Assembly (NCBI GenBank): GCA_045105475.1 | Contig: JBGCDP010000030.1 | Coordinates: 1 to 64,000, forward strand | Reading direction: 5' to 3' | DNA length: 64,000 nucleotides | Origin: WTJY01 sp045105475 | GTDB taxonomy: Bacteria; Chloroflexota; Anaerolineae; Promineifilales; Promineifilaceae | Shown here: positions 8,551-17,433 of the stretch, piece by piece | Layout of the letters: the number at the start of each line of letters is the position of its first letter | How positions within the stretch are numbered: position 1 is the first letter of the stretch | Notes under the pieces: model-generated | Told to the model about the DNA's origin: nothing | Databases searched by the model: none | Seen by the model: only the letters and a program-made list of their open reading frames with translations | Made by a program: the position numbers and the translations under genes

Positions 8551-10179
8551 CTACTTAAACGCTGGTGCATACCGATCATAAAACGTGTTGCGAAACAGTT
8601 CATTTGGATCGTATTTCCGTTTGGTTTCAAAAAACTGCTCAATTTCTGGATAAGCTGCTTCTAGCTGGTCGGCCGTGTAGTAGAGCTGATATGGCAAGAA
8701 AAAGCGGCCGTCATGTGCAATCGTTAGGTCGATGAGTTCGGCCGTTAGTGCAGCCATTTCCCGGTTGCCCGCATCATCAGTCGACTGATTAATATAAAGC
8801 ACGAGCGAAAACATCTCTTCCGGCGCGTAAGTCAGCGCATTATCTTCAGCATGTACGATACGGACCGAAGCGTTGAGCAATTTGGTGTCGTTGGCTAAGA
8901 TAATCTCACGGGTTCCCGCCACAAACGAATCAAACTGATCCCGTGGAATAAAATACTCATGCAGAATATCCGTGTCGTTTTTGAGATCATTCTGCAAATA
9001 GGGAACCGAGTCGTGCATCGGATTGTTGCGTGAGACAAGGCAAGCCTCCCCATCTGTCATCGCCTGATTCCGGCTAACCGTGCAAGATTCCACCATCGGC
9101 TCGACGTTTTTCTCCGCCCACCATTTTAAATAGCGCCAACCGTCACCCCGTTTTGAGACATTCAAAAGCCAGCGTTTCACTTTTGTGGCACTCGCTTCAC
9201 CTAAAGGAGCCACTTCAACCTCGTTCACATCTAAACCGGTGTCTTCGTATTTGTAGAGGATCACCTCATCAAATAGGTTTTGCGGGGCGGTGGAAAGATG
9301 AGCGTAGAAAAGGCCGATATCTTTGTTCGTTTCGATTTCGTTTTCGAATACCTCTTGAAATTCAGAATATGGGATCGTTTGGCGGCTCGTTTCGTAGATT
9401 TTGTTTTCAGTAATATCGAGCTCCGCTTCGAGGATGATACCGAACAGCCCATACCCACCAAGCGTATGGAAAAACAGCTCGGGGTTTTCGGTCCGGCTGG
9501 CGGTCACAATCGACCCATCAGCCAACATGATTTTAAGCGAACGTACGGTGTTGCCTAAGGCTCCGTAGGTATGGTCCATGCCGTGCGCATTCACCGAGAT
9601 CGAGCCGCCAACGGAAAAAATATCAGTCGATTGCATCGCAGTAATCGCATACTTCGGATGGATCTGATTTTGAATGAGATGCCAAGTCGCGCCGGTTTGA
9701 ACAGTAACTGTCATCGCTTCTTCGTCGAGGGTGACGGCGTTGTATTCCATAATGTCGAGCACAACGGCCCCGGCCGCAAATGCATGCCCTCCCATGCTGT
9801 GACGCACCCCAGCAATCGAAACGCGTAGATCATTTTCTTTGGCATATTCCACCGCTTCTAAAATGTCGTTTTCAGATTGGACTTTAACCACCCCGTGCAC
9901 GGCCGTGCGGTTTAAACAGCTGGCATCGTTAACAGTGCCTCCTCGTTGATACCAAGGTAGGCCGATTCCAGCCAAGACGGTGTTTGTTGTTTGCTGGGTC
10001 GTTTCAGCGTTTTCAACAACCCGGCCGTCAGCGGCGATGACCAAAGGCGGGCAATCTTTGGCTCCCGAAGGATCGGCTGAGAGCACCGCGTACCGCCGCG
10101 ATAAAAAAGCGGTGATCGCCCCGAAAACGATTAAAAAGATCGTGATTTTTTTGCGCAACATCTTTTTTAGTTTGTTCAT
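8551..10179 (-). CDS. FAD-linked oxidase, VAO/aldonolactone-oxidase-like
   Basis: This is a flavoprotein oxidase or dehydrogenase of the VAO family; the substrate may be an aldonolactone, sugar or other polyol, but is not determinable here. An N-terminal membrane segment (about 11-28) precedes a short exported linker. The FAD_binding_4 domain spans about 105-275, with VSIAGVRHSMGGH, QSTDIFSVGGSISVNAHG and GGYGLFGIILEAE. The histidine of GVRHSMGGH is where related enzymes bind FAD covalently. The C-terminal half resembles aldonolactone oxidases. A TATGAA hexamer 6 nt before the ATG suggests a leaderless mRNA. Confidence 0.85.
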   Translation of the reverse strand: MNKLKKMLRKKITIFLIVFGAITAFLSRRYAVLSADPSGAKDCPPLVIAADGRVVENAETTQQTTNTVLAGIGLPWYQRGGTVNDASCLNRTAVHGVVKVQSENDILEAVEYAKENDLRVSIAGVRHSMGGHAFAAGAVVLDIMEYNAVTLDEEAMTVTVQTGATWHLIQNQIHPKYAITAMQSTDIFSVGGSISVNAHGMDHTYGALGNTVRSLKIMLADGSIVTASRTENPELFFHTLGGYGLFGIILEAELDITENKIYETSRQTIPYSEFQEVFENEIETNKDIGLFYAHLSTAPQNLFDEVILYKYEDTGLDVNEVEVAPLGEASATKVKRWLLNVSKRGDGWRYLKWWAEKNVEPMVESCTVSRNQAMTDGEACLVSRNNPMHDSVPYLQNDLKNDTDILHEYFIPRDQFDSFVAGTREIILANDTKLLNASVRIVHAEDNALTYAPEEMFSLVLYINQSTDDAGNREMAALTAELIDLTIAHDGRFFLPYQLYYTADQLEAAYPEIEQFFETKRKYDPNELFRNTFYDRYAPAFK

Positions 10180-10369
10180 CGTCTATTCATACCCTCTCTA
10201 AAACAAGTCTCAGATACTACAAAATAATAGCTGTGTTTTTGATGATAGGCATCTTACCGCAGTAGGCTTGAGCGTGCTTGGAGCAGATGCTCCGAAGATT
10301 TGGAGTAGCTTGATTGCTGTAGAGGTTTACTCGGGCTGAAGGCTTTTGTGGACTTCGGCCGAGTTGCCT

Positions 10370-10837
10370 TTATACAACTTTAGATTTAGGAATTTGTCGT
10401 GGCGTAAATTTAAATTCAAAGTAATACCACATAAGAATTGCGGGGAGTGTTAAAAAGATAAGCGCACGAATTGTTGTATTCTCAATCGGCAATCTATCAA
10501 AGAATTGAGCCATTCCAGTAATGAGCAAGGTAATATACGAATATACCATGAACCGACCATGCCAAATTTCCCAGGTTGGTAGCTTAACGCGCAAAAATCG
10601 ACTTACAAGAATAGCAAGGAACAGGAAAATCAAACTTTGTATGCTGATGAAATGAAATATTGAAAATGATCCGTTTACTTCGTTGATGCCGAAAGAAATG
10701 ATGGCCATCAAAGACATGCTAGCAAAGTAGAGTCTGCCTAATATCACATGCTTCCAACTACCTTTTTCAAAATAAAATACCAATAGACCACAAATAATCG
10801 CAACAACCGCAGTCATTAAATGTAGATTTATCAGCAC
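10370..10837 (-). CDS. DUF2306-like membrane protein
   Basis: The product has four hydrophobic helices and charged loops, with WKHVILGRLYFASM after the first helix and WEIWHGRFMVYSYI before the third. The repeated H-x-GR arrangement is typical of DUF2306-type membrane proteins, whose role is unknown. I place the start at the GTG at 10837 because AAAGGAG lies 8 nt upstream. The ATG at 10879 adds fourteen polar residues and has no ribosome-binding site. Confidence 0.7.
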   Translation of the reverse strand: MLINLHLMTAVVAIICGLLVFYFEKGSWKHVILGRLYFASMSLMAIISFGINEVNGSFSIFHFISIQSLIFLFLAILVSRFLRVKLPTWEIWHGRFMVYSYITLLITGMAQFFDRLPIENTTIRALIFLTLPAILMWYYFEFKFTPRQIPKSKVV

Positions 10838-10947
10838 ATCAACTACTCCTTTACTAGTTGGCAGGCATTTCGCTCTCACTAATAATCATACAATCTGCTT
10901 TTCCACTTCCCATGCTTGGGCCATACATGCACGCACCACATAAAACC

Positions 10948-11361
10948 CTACTTATTCCGCAGCAAAAAGAAATCTGTGTACTTAAAAATATGGACCGTTA
11001 ATCCACGCCCCTGTTGATAAGCACTCTTTTTAGCTCGATCGGCCCGTACACCCTCAAATAGTTCATCAACCGTTGCTTGAAACAGGGCAATCCAATGGTC
11101 GAAATGGTCACGAGTTAGCTCTGATCCATGATCTTTCATTTTTTCAGCGAGCTGATTATGCACTTCGGCCGGGTTACCTTTGTAAAGCGGCTTGCCAAAC
11201 AAAATCGTCTCCCAAAAATCGTACATGCGGGGTAGATGGCTGGGCCAGTCAACTTGAGCAACATCGTTGAACGCTGGGGCAAGCATCGGGTCGGCCACCA
11301 CTTTTTGGTAGAATGTGTCTACAAGCTTAATAATGTCATCTCTCGTTTCGATATCAGCCAT
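10948..11361 (-). CDS. Group III truncated haemoglobin
   Basis: This is a small 2/2-fold haem protein; members bind O2 or NO and are linked to redox or nitrosative stress. The 137 residues match group III features: MYDFWETILFGKPLYKGNP, a histidine-containing HFDHWIALFQATVDELFEG and the AYQQGRG segment. There is no fused reductase domain. I prefer the ATG at 11361 over 11373 because the latter lies inside a TATGAT hexamer 7 nt upstream of the former. A perfect inverted repeat covers this start (see 11356-11382). Confidence 0.88.
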   Translation of the reverse strand: MADIETRDDIIKLVDTFYQKVVADPMLAPAFNDVAQVDWPSHLPRMYDFWETILFGKPLYKGNPAEVHNQLAEKMKDHGSELTRDHFDHWIALFQATVDELFEGVRADRAKKSAYQQGRGLTVHIFKYTDFFLLRNK

Positions 11362-11382
11362 GTTATTAATCATAACATGGCT
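11356..11382 (-). promoter_or_regulatory. Perfect 11-bp inverted repeat over the haemoglobin start
   Basis: AGCCATGTTAT (11356-11366), a 5-nt spacer TAATC and ATAACATGGCT (11372-11382) form a perfect palindrome. It contains both the proposed -10 TATGAT (11369-11374 on the minus strand) and the start codon. It could be an operator for a dimeric regulator or an mRNA hairpin hiding the start. Confidence 0.6.
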
Positions 11383-11414
11383 AAGAAAGGGTCAATCATT
11401 TTGATGACAGATGT

Positions 11415-12095
11415 TTACGGATCAAGGGTAGCGGCTACATTTGCAACCTGGTTGATCAGTTTATCGAATTCGTTTAGGTCGATATTGGCGTTGGGATGAT
11501 CATAAATCAGCAAACTAACAGCATCAGCATAAAGTTCGGCCGGAAAGCTATTTTCCCATTTGCCACGTTCAAGAATCGTGAGTTTACGGACCTTGGGTTT
11601 AGAGCGATAGGTCGGCCAGTGGAGTCCGGCCGGATAGGCATTTGTTGCTGAAAATTCGTACATTTTGGCCTGCATATCAGCTGGCAGTGAATCGGCCGAT
11701 GGTTTGACACTCCAAATTCCATCGAATGAATCAGGTACACCTCGTAGTTTAGCTTTCTTGATTGTGGAAATGTTAGCTAAAGCTTGATTATTCAATGGAA
11801 AAATTATCTGCATCAGCATGGAGACACGTATGCTGCTTCGCCCCTCGTGATTGTACGTGCGATAAGTATCGGCGGCCGGACGGAAGACGAATGATCGGCC
11901 GTTTACTTCACCCCCAAAAATCTTTTGTACATCCTTAGGCGAATCATGCAGCAAACTGTAACCGCCCGCTTCTGCTAAGCGAACGTGAGCATTGCGGCCG
12001 CGAAAAACATTGCGAATGTACATGCCGTTGCCAACAACGGCCAGAAGAATCAGTAAACCCCCACAGCAACAGATAAAAACGAGTTGTGCATCCAT
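11415..12095 (-). CDS. Membrane-anchored protein of unknown function
   Basis: The 226 residues begin with one membrane segment (about 5-26, with a CCCGG cluster), after which the protein is soluble and mixed alpha/beta in character. I see no catalytic motif and do not recognise the family. The segment NGRSFVFRPAADTYRTYNHEGR and the C-terminal leucine/asparagine-rich helix are the most distinct parts. AAGGA about 8 nt before the ATG supports the start. It is transcribed toward the haemoglobin gene with a 41-nt gap. Confidence 0.7.
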   Translation of the reverse strand: MDAQLVFICCCGGLLILLAVVGNGMYIRNVFRGRNAHVRLAEAGGYSLLHDSPKDVQKIFGGEVNGRSFVFRPAADTYRTYNHEGRSSIRVSMLMQIIFPLNNQALANISTIKKAKLRGVPDSFDGIWSVKPSADSLPADMQAKMYEFSATNAYPAGLHWPTYRSKPKVRKLTILERGKWENSFPAELYADAVSLLIYDHPNANIDLNEFDKLINQVANVAATLDP

Positions 12096-12211
12096 TTCAA
12101 TTTCCTTGTTTTATACGCTTAACACTTTAAAAAGTATAAATTGGCAGATTGATATGGATGCCTCAATTGCAGAGGCTTATGCCTCACCTGTGGCACGTAT
12201 GCCTCATTCAG

Positions 12212-13081
12212 CTAACGACGCGAAAGTTCTAAAACCTCGTCTGCGATATCGGCCCAGCGCGGCCGGGGAAGATTATGCCCCATGTCGTCATAAACAATGA
12301 ACTTAGAACCCGGAATAGCGGCGGCCGTCATTTCACCACCCTTTGGCGGGATGAGAGGATCAACGCCACCATGAATCACCAGCGCAGGCATTTTGACCTG
12401 ACCTAACTTTTCTATACGACTTCCAGAAGCACTAGCCGCCATCATTTGATACGACCAACCATCAGGATGATAGCAACGATCAAACGACTTTTGTAGAATT
12501 TTGCGCTGATAAACCGGGTCAAAATGGGGGCCGCTTGTGACCCGGTAGCTCTCAACTTGAATATCAACATACGTATTGGGATCACTCATATCCATGGTGA
12601 GCGAAGCACTAACCGCTTCATCTGCAGACTCTTCACGTATGGCGGCACTACGGCTAGGGGCCGACATGATTGACGTGAGGGTTTTGGTCCGACTAGGGTG
12701 ATCAATCGCCACCGTTTGAGCGATCATCCCACCAAGCGAAACGCCAACAATATGGGCTTGTTCAACCCCATTCGCATCTAATACAGCTATCACATCATTG
12801 GCCATATCAGACAAGGTATAAGGGGCTTGGAAATTTGGATCTTGCATCACCTCTTCAACAGATGGGGGAGACCCTGGCGTTTTGTGGCTAAGCCCCACGT
12901 CACGATTATCAAAACGGATGATATGCAACCCTCTGTCGATAAACTCTTGGCACAGTTCATCGGTCCAATAAACTAACTGACTGCCTAATCCGGAAATAAA
13001 AATGACTGTTTCATTTTCTGGGTTGCCCAGCGTTTCATAGGCGATTTTAGCCCCGTTATTGTCTGCAAATCCTGAATTCAT
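12212..13081 (-). CDS. Alpha/beta hydrolase
   Basis: This is a serine hydrolase of the alpha/beta fold; the substrate is unknown. The 289 residues carry an oxyanion-region ISGLGSQ near 29, RFDNRDVGLS near 56, the nucleophile elbow GVSLGG (serine near 115), the acid in GGVDPLIP near 235 and the catalytic histidine in DDMGHNLPRP near 265. It follows the MATE exporter gene by 10 nt with an AGAGGA ribosome-binding site, so the two are probably cotranscribed. Confidence 0.88.
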   Translation of the reverse strand: MNSGFADNNGAKIAYETLGNPENETVIFISGLGSQLVYWTDELCQEFIDRGLHIIRFDNRDVGLSHKTPGSPPSVEEVMQDPNFQAPYTLSDMANDVIAVLDANGVEQAHIVGVSLGGMIAQTVAIDHPSRTKTLTSIMSAPSRSAAIREESADEAVSASLTMDMSDPNTYVDIQVESYRVTSGPHFDPVYQRKILQKSFDRCYHPDGWSYQMMAASASGSRIEKLGQVKMPALVIHGGVDPLIPPKGGEMTAAAIPGSKFIVYDDMGHNLPRPRWADIADEVLELSRR

Positions 13082-13091
13082 AATTTTCCTC

Positions 13092-14447
13092 TTAGGTTAA
13101 AGCAAGTGGTGCTGTGCCCACACCGGGCCAAATACGTACCGCTCCCCACACAGCTCGAATAATAATCCAGACGACGGTGATCGCCCACACCCATAAAAGA
13201 TTGGTTGAGCCGCTTCGTTCAACGAGCCAGAGCAGCGCGATGCCTGCAACCGATGCGAAAATCATCCCGTTGCGCATGTATCCATAATCTCCCGTCCCCC
13301 ACAACACGCCATCGGTAATAAAAGCGATGCTGCTGATGGGTTGCGACACCACGGCCAATATCCACCCGGCCGCAAACGGTGCCACGGCCGCGGCCGGTAG
13401 CATCCAACGGTTAACCAGCCCTGTTGACGCAAATAGTAGAGCCGAAACAAAAAAACCGCTTGCGACTCCCCAAACCATGCCATAACCAGCCACTCGGCGG
13501 GTTTGTTTGAGCATATTTGCCCCAAAGAAGTAGCCGCTCAGGCTCTGGGTGGTTTCTGCAAAAGCTTCCATAATAAATACGCCCAATATCCAAAGCTGAC
13601 GAATCACCTGATGAGCCGCACCCGCTTCGGCCCCCATCTGGTTTGCCACACGAGTCCCGAAAAACAAAAATAGAATGAGCATGCCTGAGCGGATAAATAT
13701 GTCTCCACCTACTTTGAAAAGTGCGAGCGAGCGAGAAAAATCAATCTGAGACGTCAGCCCTAATTTGCGACCAACGATAGCAATCCCCCATAACACACCG
13801 ATCCATTGAGCGATTGCGCTTGCGGTTGCAGCACCTGCAATCCCCCACTCTGGAAATGGCCCTATGCCGAAGATCAAAGCCCAATCAAGCCCAATGTTTA
13901 GCACATTGATACCAATCGCTATGTACATTGATGAGACCATGTCTTGTAGGCCGCGTAGTGTACCAAACACAACCATCAGCATAATGACGGCCGGTGCGCC
14001 GATCAGACGATAGCGAACATAAGTAACCGCATTATCAATAACTTCTGGTTCCGACGCTCCGGCCCAAGGAACCATTGTCGGGGCCAATGGCCATACGATC
14101 GCAATCACAAGTAGCCCCAAAGCCAATGCGACTAACAAGGCCAAACCGGTAATCTTGGCAGCTTCTTTATGCTTTTGTCTGCCCAAGGCTTGAGCAACTT
14201 CGGTGTGGGTACTGACACCTAAAAAGTTAAAAACCCAAAAGCCTAATGATAAAACACTGGTGCCAATGCCTAAAGCCGCCAAGGGTGCTACACCTAGGCT
14301 AGTAATAAAAGTAGTATCGATTAACCCTGTAATCGGCTCAGCAATCAATGAGAATAGGACAGGGACAGCCAGCAAGATCATCGCTTTGTTTGGCTCTTTG
14401 ATAAATTGATGTTCGTCAGGAGTAGTCTGCGAGGTGGCGGTTGTCAT
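13092..14447 (-). CDS. MATE-family multidrug exporter, DinF-like
   Basis: This is a cation-coupled efflux transporter with about twelve membrane helices in 451 residues. Its N-terminal half holds ALGIGTSVLSLGFWVFNFLG and TEVAQALGRQ; the central TLRGLQDM and NIGLDWALIFG belong to the DinF/plant-type branch. It is probably the first gene of a two-gene operon with the hydrolase at 12212. TAAAAT ends 9 nt before the ATG with no ribosome-binding site, suggesting a leaderless transcript. Confidence 0.88.
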   Translation of the reverse strand: MTTATSQTTPDEHQFIKEPNKAMILLAVPVLFSLIAEPITGLIDTTFITSLGVAPLAALGIGTSVLSLGFWVFNFLGVSTHTEVAQALGRQKHKEAAKITGLALLVALALGLLVIAIVWPLAPTMVPWAGASEPEVIDNAVTYVRYRLIGAPAVIMLMVVFGTLRGLQDMVSSMYIAIGINVLNIGLDWALIFGIGPFPEWGIAGAATASAIAQWIGVLWGIAIVGRKLGLTSQIDFSRSLALFKVGGDIFIRSGMLILFLFFGTRVANQMGAEAGAAHQVIRQLWILGVFIMEAFAETTQSLSGYFFGANMLKQTRRVAGYGMVWGVASGFFVSALLFASTGLVNRWMLPAAAVAPFAAGWILAVVSQPISSIAFITDGVLWGTGDYGYMRNGMIFASVAGIALLWLVERSGSTNLLWVWAITVVWIIIRAVWGAVRIWPGVGTAPLALT

Positions 14448-14593
14448 AGGTGGGGGATTTTACTTGGTTGGGGAATAAGGGGAAAGGTGCAGGGGGCAAA
14501 CGCTGAAAACCATTATTTGTTGAATTCGACTACTATCTTTGAAATCAAAAGCAGATTCTATAAGGCGTTTGCTCCTTGCCGCATGCCCCATGC

Positions 14594-14608
14594 TACAATT
14601 CCAGCGTG
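14594..14608 (+). promoter_or_regulatory. Extended -10 directly before the tadA start
   Basis: TGCTACAAT places the -10 hexamer TACAAT at 14594-14599, only 6 nt before the GTG at 14606. A TTGCTC 19 nt upstream is a possible -35. Transcription would begin at or next to the start codon. Confidence 0.5.
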
Positions 14609-15091
14609 ACTGAACAACATGAACTCGACATCCATTTTATGCAGATGGCTTTAGCCGAAGCCCAAAAAGCGGCCGACCTTGAAGAGGTCCCGGTGGGGGC
14701 CGTTGCCGTCTATAACGGGGAAATAGTCGGCCGGGGATACAACCGCAAGGAGTCAGACACTGATCCGACCGCTCACGCTGAAATGTTCGCCCTAAAAGAG
14801 GCGGCGCAAAAGCTCGAAAATTGGCGCTTGTTAGATGTAACTTTGTACTGCACGCTTGAACCCTGCCCGATGTGTGCTGGGGCGATGATTCAAGCCCGAC
14901 TCCCTCGCTTGGTCTATGGGGCGGCCGACACGAAGTTTGGGGCTGATGGCTCGATTGTGTCGATTTTAGAGCCCCGACCGGAAGGTGAGCGTCAGTTCAA
15001 TCATAAAATCGAAGTCACACGTGGGGTGCTAGCCGACGAAGCATTGGGGATGTTGCAGGCTTTCTTTCAGATGTTACGTGAGCGAAAATAG
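14606..15091 (+). CDS. tadA: tRNA-specific adenosine deaminase
   Basis: TadA converts A34 of tRNA-Arg(ACG) to inosine. The 161 residues show the zinc/catalytic motif TAHAEMFAL near 53, EPCPMCAGAMI near 83 and the family's C-terminal YGAADTKFGADGS. I chose GTG at 14606, giving VTEQHELDIHFMQMALAEA, which matches the usual TadA beginning. The upstream ATG at 14576 would overlap the proposed -10 element. Its 3' end meets the convergent P450 gene after 19 nt. Confidence 0.93.
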   Translation: MTEQHELDIHFMQMALAEAQKAADLEEVPVGAVAVYNGEIVGRGYNRKESDTDPTAHAEMFALKEAAQKLENWRLLDVTLYCTLEPCPMCAGAMIQARLPRLVYGAADTKFGADGSIVSILEPRPEGERQFNHKIEVTRGVLADEALGMLQAFFQMLRERK

Positions 15092-15110
15092 TGCCGCAGC
15101 TTTTACGCTT

Positions 15111-16466
15111 TTAACGTGGTTCGAATCCAACTTCCAACGGGTATTTCGGCCCAGAGTTCCAATAGCCTAAATGCATCTTCTCTGGGATTGGCTTTGCCTC
15201 AAGCCGATAGTGGCGCAAAATGTGAGCCGCTAAGACCTTCACTTCGATTGTGGCGAAGTTGATGCCGATGCAAATGCGCGGCCCACCACCAAACGTCACC
15301 AAACTATATGGCCGAGCACGATCCTCTTTACGAGGGGCCGCAAATCGATCTGGGTCAAACTCAGTTGGGTTGCTAAAAACCTCTGGGTGCATGTGAGTTG
15401 CGGCCAAAGAAAGCCGGACAGGAGTCTTGGCAGGAATTCGGTAGCCAGCAAACTCCGTCTCAGTCAACGTCACCCGAGGAACTTGGAAAACCGGTGCAAA
15501 CAAGCGCCCCGTTTCTTTGATAAAGTTCTCAAGTTTAGGAAGCTGGCGCAGCATATCAGCCGTGAATGGGATATCAGTCCGGCCGATAGTGATCTCAGCC
15601 ATCGCTTCATCAACTTCAGCTTGCAAACTGGCCCACTGTTCATCCAATGTTGCTAGCTGATAAATCAACCAAGCACTCATCGCCGTTGTCGTTTCATGCC
15701 CTGCAATTAGCAAAATGTTTAAATGACCCAAAATTTGAGCATCATCTAACTTTGTTCCATCCTCAAACTCCGCGTGGACAATTTGGCTTAGCACGTCCCG
15801 AGTACTGGCTGGTTGGCTGCGTCGCTCGTGAATTAGGCCAAGCAAAGTCGGCACCATCTCAGATTGAACTTCACTCATCATCTGTAGAAAATCATCTTGA
15901 GAGTTAATGTCTTCAGCATGCAGCATTCGCCAAAACAGCTCACGCAAGCGGTCTAACACCGCTCCCTGCTCAATTCCAGCCAAAGCCGCAGCAGCTACGT
16001 CAAATGTGATCTCTTGTGACTCTTTTTGTGTATTCACAAACGGCTGAGCCGCAAACTTGGCTATCTTTTGCTCGATAATTTGATGAATGAGAGGGGTATA
16101 AGCCTGCATAACATCGTTCGTAAACGCAGGATTCCACATTTTTCTATGGATAGCATGGTCAGGGTCATCCATATTGATTAACCCACGGCCGACCATTGCG
16201 CCTAAAATCGGCGTCCAGCCATGATCATGGCTAAAATGTTGTCGGCCGGTGTGGAAAACAAACCGGTTTGCCTCAGGGCCAACCATGTAAAGACCGCTTA
16301 AATCTTGGGCGGGGTCGTCAAGCCGAAATCGGAAGATCGGTCCATGCTTTTGGGTAAAGTCAACAATTCTGCCGATAAAACTGCCATCATTTACATGTTG
16401 CCAACTGACGACAAATTCGGGAAGGTCCGTTATTTCTCTAAGTTCAGTCATTTCTTTTAATGTCAT
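15111..16466 (-). CDS. Cytochrome P450
   Basis: This is a haem-thiolate monooxygenase; bacterial members hydroxylate fatty acids, terpenes or xenobiotics. The 451 residues include the oxygen-activation helix LIAGHETTTAMSAW near 255, the K-helix ETGRLF (E-x-x-R) near 315 and the haem ligand loop TFGGGPRICIGINFA near 395. No redox partner gene is adjacent. No membrane anchor is seen. Confidence 0.93.
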   Translation of the reverse strand: MTLKEMTELREITDLPEFVVSWQHVNDGSFIGRIVDFTQKHGPIFRFRLDDPAQDLSGLYMVGPEANRFVFHTGRQHFSHDHGWTPILGAMVGRGLINMDDPDHAIHRKMWNPAFTNDVMQAYTPLIHQIIEQKIAKFAAQPFVNTQKESQEITFDVAAAALAGIEQGAVLDRLRELFWRMLHAEDINSQDDFLQMMSEVQSEMVPTLLGLIHERRSQPASTRDVLSQIVHAEFEDGTKLDDAQILGHLNILLIAGHETTTAMSAWLIYQLATLDEQWASLQAEVDEAMAEITIGRTDIPFTADMLRQLPKLENFIKETGRLFAPVFQVPRVTLTETEFAGYRIPAKTPVRLSLAATHMHPEVFSNPTEFDPDRFAAPRKEDRARPYSLVTFGGGPRICIGINFATIEVKVLAAHILRHYRLEAKPIPEKMHLGYWNSGPKYPLEVGFEPR

Positions 16467-16489
16467 AGTTACTTCTTATTTTTTAGTCT

Positions 16490-17359
16490 TTAATTTCCAT
16501 TCCAACTAACGGTTGTTCCAGCGTCTCCGTCTTCAAGTAAAAAAGAGATTTCCTCTTCGTCTCGGACAAAGGCTAGCAAGAGGGTTGAAGGTTGTTCGCG
16601 TTCGGCCGGAAGGGGAAGCCATCCGGCATCTAACAAAGTTGTCAGATAATAAAATCTCACAATTGAAAGCGGCAGATCGATCGTATAAATACCGCCACCA
16701 TCGTCTTTCACACCTAATTCGTTACCAATTAAAGGCCATTTTCCCTTATACAGAGAGGTCGGCAATTCCTCTAATCCTGCGACAAGCTCACTGACTTCCA
16801 TCATCGAGATAACAGTTAAGCCTCGAACTTGATTTTCCCATACAGTAAGTTGATAACGCTCCTCAAACTTCCGAAACTGGATGTCAAAATATCCTTCGCC
16901 CTGTTCACCAATCTCATAATCCCAGCGATAGTAAATCATATCGTCTAAATAGAATTCTTGGACCTCAAGCGCAGTCAACTCAGTTGTATACCAAACCCCA
17001 CCGGGAACCTCACGGAAATTTGTACCTTCCTCCAATAATAGAGGAAATCGATACTCTTTATCTTCAACAGGTTGAATTGTCGGGATTGGGGAAGGGGTGA
17101 TTAAGGCTCGATTGGCGGCAACCTCGGCCGCGATTTCTAGGGCATCAGCTGGCGTATAATTTGGGATCGGGGTTGATGTCGGCTTAACCTTAGTCGGCAA
17201 TGAAGTTAATTCTGGAATCGCTTGCAAGGCTTCTTCAGCCTTATTGACCCCTGAAATATCAACTGCGCATCCGCTCCCCACCACCAACAAAACAAATAGA
17301 AAAAGCTTGAAAAAAATTTGGCCGCATTCTTTTACATGGGTTATTCGCAGATCGGTCAT
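16490..17359 (-). CDS. Putative lipoprotein of unknown function
   Basis: The 289-residue product from the ATG at 17359 begins with a basic region and a hydrophobic segment ending VVGSGC, an imperfect lipobox with the candidate lipidated cysteine near residue 31. A threonine/proline-rich linker (TSTPIPNYTP, TPSPIPTIQP) follows, then a folded C-terminal half without known motifs. A TACGAT hexamer lies 6 nt before this ATG; an ATG 33 nt further upstream has no such signal. It is divergent to the GT-C gene at 17434. Confidence 0.7.
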   Translation of the reverse strand: MTDLRITHVKECGQIFFKLFLFVLLVVGSGCAVDISGVNKAEEALQAIPELTSLPTKVKPTSTPIPNYTPADALEIAAEVAANRALITPSPIPTIQPVEDKEYRFPLLLEEGTNFREVPGGVWYTTELTALEVQEFYLDDMIYYRWDYEIGEQGEGYFDIQFRKFEERYQLTVWENQVRGLTVISMMEVSELVAGLEELPTSLYKGKWPLIGNELGVKDDGGGIYTIDLPLSIVRFYYLTTLLDAGWLPLPAEREQPSTLLLAFVRDEEEISFLLEDGDAGTTVSWNGN

Positions 17360-17433
17360 AAGCAAATCGTAGATAATAATCGGTGCATTCAAAAAAAGAG
17401 CGGGTAAACTCCGCAGATTGCGGTGTTCACACT

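Noticed and set aside
12150..12211. Three near-repeats of ATGCCTCA after the alpha/beta hydrolase gene
   Set aside because: The units are short and unevenly spaced; a small GCCTC/GAGGC hairpin is present but has no T tract, so no function can be supported.
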